Positions 6,160-8,455 of a stretch of 8,455 nucleotides of DNA are shown one piece after another. Both the position numbers and the translations under genes were made by a program. Numbering within the stretch: the first letter of the stretch is position 1; the number at the start of each line of letters is the position of its first letter. Source of the DNA: Puniceicoccales bacterium (GTDB lineage: Bacteria; Verrucomicrobiota; Verrucomicrobiia; Opitutales; LL51); NCBI GenBank assembly GCA_031276935.1, contig JAISMD010000045.1, forward strand, positions 1 to 8,455, given 5' to 3'. Below the pieces are notes generated by a model that did not search any database, had not been told where the DNA came from, and worked only from the letters and a program-made list of their open reading frames with translations.

Positions 6160-6176
6160 TTCCAAAGCACTTGGAA
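6160..6176. repeat. Palindrome site 1, TTCCAA-N5-TTGGAA
   Basis: TTCCAA and TTGGAA flank five bases (AGCAC), a perfect six-pair dyad centred at 6168. It lies 35 bp from site 2 (centre to centre) and 34 bp upstream of the start of the candidate ogt -35 box. The architecture matches two other palindromes in the window, suggesting a protein-binding site, though a hairpin in the RNA after tRNA-Ser is also possible. Confidence 0.4.
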
Positions 6177-6192
6177 CGCATCGGGAAGTACT

Positions 6193-6213
6193 TTTCCCAA
6201 TTTGATTGGGAAA
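6193..6213. promoter_or_regulatory. Palindrome site 2, operator-like, over ogt -35
   Basis: TTTCCCAA (6193-6200) and TTGGGAAA (6206-6213) are perfect eight-base arms separated by TTTGA; as RNA the stem extends to nine pairs with a TTG loop. The candidate ogt -35 box TTGATT (6202-6207) lies within it, so a bound protein would cover the promoter. A competing hairpin is possible, GGGAA (6183-6187) with TTCCC (6194-6198). No T-run follows, so it is not a standard terminator. Confidence 0.5.
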
Positions 6214-6230
6214 CGCACCACAAATATAAT
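6202..6230 (+). promoter_or_regulatory. Candidate sigma70 promoter of ogt
   Basis: TTGATT (6202-6207, four of six) is separated by exactly 17 bases from a perfect TATAAT (6225-6230). Initiation near 6237 would give an AT-rich leader of about 53 bases before the ATG. This is the best-scoring promoter-like sequence in the window by eye. Confidence 0.6.
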
Positions 6231-6289
6231 ATATACTTAAAAAGAAATTAATTTATAAACGGATACTTTATCGGTAAATCGCAATTTAT

Positions 6290-6802
6290 ATGAAATATAC
6301 CTGTGCAATAGAAACATATTTGGGGAAGCTACAAGCCTGCGCCGAGGACGGAGCATTGATCGGCCTATGTTTTACGGAACAAGAGCCGCATCTCCCCGAA
6401 CCCAATCTCCCAATTTTCAAGGAATTACGCAACTGGTTGGATCGTTATTTTAACAGGAATCCCGTGGAGATCTTTCCAAGAATCGCCCTAAGAGGAACGG
6501 AATTTCAGAAAAAAGTTTGGACAATTCTAACGGAAATTCCATTCGGCGAAACCACAACCTACGGAGCAATTGCCAGGAAACTGGGAATAAAATCAGCACA
6601 AGCCATTGGCAACGCCGTGGGACACAATCCCATTTCCATCCTAGTTCCATGCCATCGAGTCATTGGATCCAACGGGAATCTCACCGGCTACGCTGGAGGA
6701 ATCGATAGAAAAAAAGCGCTGCTGGAATGGGAAGGCCATGAAATTAACGCCACCTACGGACTCCAAAACAATGGTTCCAATAATATTGGAAAATCCCGAT
6801 AG
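6290..6802 (+). CDS. ogt: Methylated-DNA-[protein]-cysteine S-methyltransferase
   Basis: This suicide repair protein transfers alkyl groups from O6-alkylguanine (and O4-alkylthymine) in DNA to its own cysteine. The 170-residue protein has a short N-terminal domain (1-65). The C-terminal DNA-binding domain has a helix-turn-helix around TYGAIARKLG (90-99) and AQAIGNAVGHNP (103-114), and the active site PCHRV (120-124) with nucleophile Cys121, followed by LTGYAGGIDRKKALL. The arginine finger of human MGMT (Arg128) is replaced by Gln104; I recall the same Gln in many bacterial members, so I do not read it as loss of function. The presence of cysteine excludes an alkyltransferase-like (ATL) protein. 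The start lacks a ribosome site (CGCAATTTAT precedes ATG). It has its own strong promoter-like sequence with a palindrome over the -35. The symbol ogt is by function; orthology to E. coli ogt versus ada is not resolved. Confidence 0.93.
   Translation: MKYTCAIETYLGKLQACAEDGALIGLCFTEQEPHLPEPNLPIFKELRNWLDRYFNRNPVEIFPRIALRGTEFQKKVWTILTEIPFGETTTYGAIARKLGIKSAQAIGNAVGHNPISILVPCHRVIGSNGNLTGYAGGIDRKKALLEWEGHEINATYGLQNNGSNNIGKSR
6775..6791. repeat. Palindrome site 3, TTCCAA-N5-TTGGAA
   Basis: Within the last codons of ogt, TTCCAATA and TATTGGAA flank a single A, a 17-base palindrome centred at 6783. It shares the TTCCAA-N5-TTGGAA form of site 1. It lies 33 bp upstream of a TTGATT at 6816-6821 that could be the -35 box of mrdA, nearly the same offset as site 1 to the ogt promoter. 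Confidence 0.4.
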
Positions 6803-6815
6803 TTCAAAATGTCCA

Positions 6816-6845
6816 TTGATTTTCATTGAATTGGATTCATATTTT
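6816..6845 (+). promoter_or_regulatory. Weak candidate promoter of mrdA
   Basis: TTGATT (6816-6821) is followed after 18 bases by TATTTT (6840-6845, four of six). Initiation near 6852 would leave about 26 bases before the GTG start. The -35 hexamer is the same as in the ogt candidate. Read-through from ogt is equally possible. Confidence 0.3.
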
Positions 6846-6877
6846 CCCAACCTTAACCCCAGCGTTGCCGCATCACC

Positions 6878-8455
6878 GTGAAGCGAATTCATTCCCAACA
6901 AAAAACTCAACGGATTGCCATTCTGGGTATCTTTTTTTCGCTGGTATTTTTATTTTTGGCCTGTGGACTATTCTATCGCCAAATCATTCAACACGATTAC
7001 TTTCTGCAAAAGGAAAAACGTCAAAACCAACGGCGTATTATTCTTCCCGCCCCCCGCGGTAATATTTACGACCGCAATGGGAAATTAATGGTCTGCAATC
7101 GTCCCTCCTTCGACCTAAATTTGTACTTCGACGATATTCGCCAAGAAATCCGCCGGGAATACACCCTTCTCACCCAGCGGGCACGGAAAGGAAACGATTC
7201 CATCGATCGCCTCCGACTACAGCAACGGGCACGGGAAAACGTTGTGGAAAGACACCTCGCATTGGCCAACGAGATCACGGGGCGTCGGGAGACTTTGAAT
7301 ACCCGAACTTTGGAACGGCATTATCGGGAATCGCTCCCCCTACCTTTTACGCTCCTCTCCAATCTTTCGCCGGAGGAATATGCCCGCCTCATTAACCACT
7401 TACCCAGTCCATCTCCGCTCCATATTGCTACGAATTATCACCGTTTCTACCCCTACAACAATGCCGCCTGCCACGTCCTGGGTTACGTCACTTTTTCCCG
7501 GGAAAATACATTCCAATCAACGCCTTTAAAAACCTTTCAATGTTTGAGGAACGTGGGGAAAACGGGTATCGAATTAGCCCAGAATCAATCCCTAACCGGT
7601 ACCAATGGGGAAGAAATATTTTCCATTGATCCTTCCGGGTTTCGTGCCGATTGCATCCACAAAACTTCCCCAAAAAAGGGACAAGATTGCCGATTGAGCA
7701 TCGACATCGATCTGCAAGTTGCCATGGAAAAGGAGTTGGAAAAACTCGGGAACCGGAGAAGTGGAGCGGTTATGATCGACGTCAATTCCGGAGAAATATT
7801 GGCCATGGTAAGTCGGCCCAACTACGACGCCAATCTCCTCGGCCAACGCATCACACCGGAGATTTTCCAAAAAATCAGTGAAAGCGGTGCATGGACGAAT
7901 CGGGCGCTCCAAGGCGTTTATCCCCCCGGATCCATTTTTAAAATTATTTCCTCCATTGCATTTCTTCGCCACAGAATTTCCTCCTGGAACGACAGGGATT
8001 TCATTGAATGTCCCGGCTACACCAAGATCGGAAACCATACCTTTAACTGTGACCAATTGATGGCCCACGGTAAAGTTACCTTAGCCAAGGCGTTGGAAAA
8101 AAGTTGTAATGTTTACTATTATCTCCGCAGTCAAATTTGTGGCATCGACAACATTATTGCGGAAGCCAAACGCTTTCACCTCGACCGTAGGACCGCCATC
8201 GATCTGCCCTTCGAAACGGAACGCATGCTCATTCCCACACCGGATTGGAAAGAAAAAAAAGGTTTCGGCAAATGGTTCCCGGGCGATACGGCGAATACGT
8301 CCATTGGGCAGGGTTATGTTTTAGTTTCCCCGCTTCAAATGGCTTGTTTCATGGCCAGTCTCGCAAAAAATCGTACCCAAACCATTCCCCACATCCTCCA
8401 CGACGAAAATCACAGGCAAGATTCCTCCCCGCCCATTGGCTTGGACAACGGCGAT
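6878..8455 (+). CDS. mrdA: Penicillin-binding protein 2 (peptidoglycan transpeptidase), partial
   Basis: PBP2 is the monofunctional class B transpeptidase of the elongasome, cross-linking peptidoglycan during lateral-wall growth together with RodA. The frame is open for 526 codons to the right edge. Residues 1-12 are basic and cytoplasmic, and 13-33 form the single membrane anchor. PAPRGNIYDRNGK (57-69) is the hallmark of the class B N-terminal pedestal. The transpeptidase domain has the SxxK nucleophile motif YPPGSIFK with Ser352 and Lys355, the SxN motif as SCN (Ser409-Asn411), and NTSIGQGY before the edge. The KTG motif should follow just outside. GTG 6878 is the only start, because an in-frame TAA lies at 6854-6856. 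No good ribosome site precedes it. mreC/mreD, frequent upstream neighbours of mrdA, are absent; ogt is there instead. PBP2 rather than PBP3/FtsI is favoured by the YPPGS form of the motif. Confidence 0.92.
   Translation, partial: MKRIHSQQKTQRIAILGIFFSLVFLFLACGLFYRQIIQHDYFLQKEKRQNQRRIILPAPRGNIYDRNGKLMVCNRPSFDLNLYFDDIRQEIRREYTLLTQRARKGNDSIDRLRLQQRARENVVERHLALANEITGRRETLNTRTLERHYRESLPLPFTLLSNLSPEEYARLINHLPSPSPLHIATNYHRFYPYNNAACHVLGYVTFSRENTFQSTPLKTFQCLRNVGKTGIELAQNQSLTGTNGEEIFSIDPSGFRADCIHKTSPKKGQDCRLSIDIDLQVAMEKELEKLGNRRSGAVMIDVNSGEILAMVSRPNYDANLLGQRITPEIFQKISESGAWTNRALQGVYPPGSIFKIISSIAFLRHRISSWNDRDFIECPGYTKIGNHTFNCDQLMAHGKVTLAKALEKSCNVYYYLRSQICGIDNIIAEAKRFHLDRRTAIDLPFETERMLIPTPDWKEKKGFGKWFPGDTANTSIGQGYVLVSPLQMACFMASLAKNRTQTIPHILHDENHRQDSSPPIGLDNGD

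Noticed and set aside
6134..6205. 23-codon frame after tRNA-Ser(CGA), starting MLEFFGENLS
   Set aside because: Only a weak GGA precedes it, it is very short, and it overlaps palindromes that explain the sequence better.
5920..6251. Several ORFs on both strands across 5920-6251, with peptides such as EREGFEPSIPLPV and RVRIPPSPP
   Set aside because: They are translations of the tRNA-Ser(CGA) gene and its complement; these peptides are well-known artefacts of serine tRNA loci.
6590..6625. Replacement of the MGMT arginine finger by Gln104 in ogt as a sign of inactivity
   Set aside because: I recall the AQA(V/I)G form as common in bacterial methyltransferases that keep PCHRV, so it is not unusual on this evidence.
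7592..8068. 158-residue ORF on the minus strand
   Set aside because: It lies opposite the PBP2 frame, which carries the SxxK and SxN motifs; it is a shadow frame.

Overview
The window reads as an ordinary stretch of a bacterial chromosome of moderate G+C (roughly 45-50% by eye). It carries six tRNA genes with genomically encoded CCA, a compact set of housekeeping genes, and a few less ordinary items. The organism is probably Gram-negative and free of obvious phage, IS or CRISPR content. The short pyrophosphatase-like protein, the PPi-PFK-family protein and the scarcity of Shine-Dalgarno sequences would fit a PVC-group bacterium (Verrucomicrobiota-like), but nothing here fixes the lineage and I hold that only weakly.

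Layout. Positions 1-131 hold nothing I can name. Positions 132-540 carry tRNA-Lys(UUU) (-), tRNA-Ala(CGC) (+) and tRNA-Glu(CUC) (-). At 622-1182 (-) is an unrecognised 186-residue protein with a signal-like N-terminus and a C-terminal membrane segment, followed by tRNA-Glu(UUC) (-) at 1245-1322. A short inorganic-pyrophosphatase-family gene (+) converges at about 1810-1827 with a leftward group: tRNA-Ser(GGA), tmk and holB. Rightward from about 3743 come a stand-alone 5'-3' exonuclease, a PPi-phosphofructokinase-family protein whose catalytic motifs are all altered, tRNA-Ser(CGA), an O6-methylguanine-DNA methyltransferase, and the start of mrdA (PBP2), which runs off the right edge.

How they fit together. 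The named genes cover translation supply (tRNAs), dTTP supply (tmk), replication and repair (holB, the exonuclease, ogt), phosphate/glycolytic metabolism (the PPase and PFK families) and lateral-wall peptidoglycan synthesis (mrdA). Only tmk-holB (3-bp gap) is tightly coupled.

The observations most worth following are: (1) a full-length PFK paralogue that has apparently lost every catalytic motif, possibly a regulatory or neofunctionalised subunit; (2) three palindromes of the form TTCC(C)AA-N5-TT(G)GGAA around ogt, two of which lie at nearly the same distance upstream of TTGATT -35 elements of ogt and mrdA; (3) the unknown membrane-associated protein between two tRNA-Glu genes; (4) promoter architecture of the tRNA genes, with perfect TTGACA boxes but poor -10 boxes.
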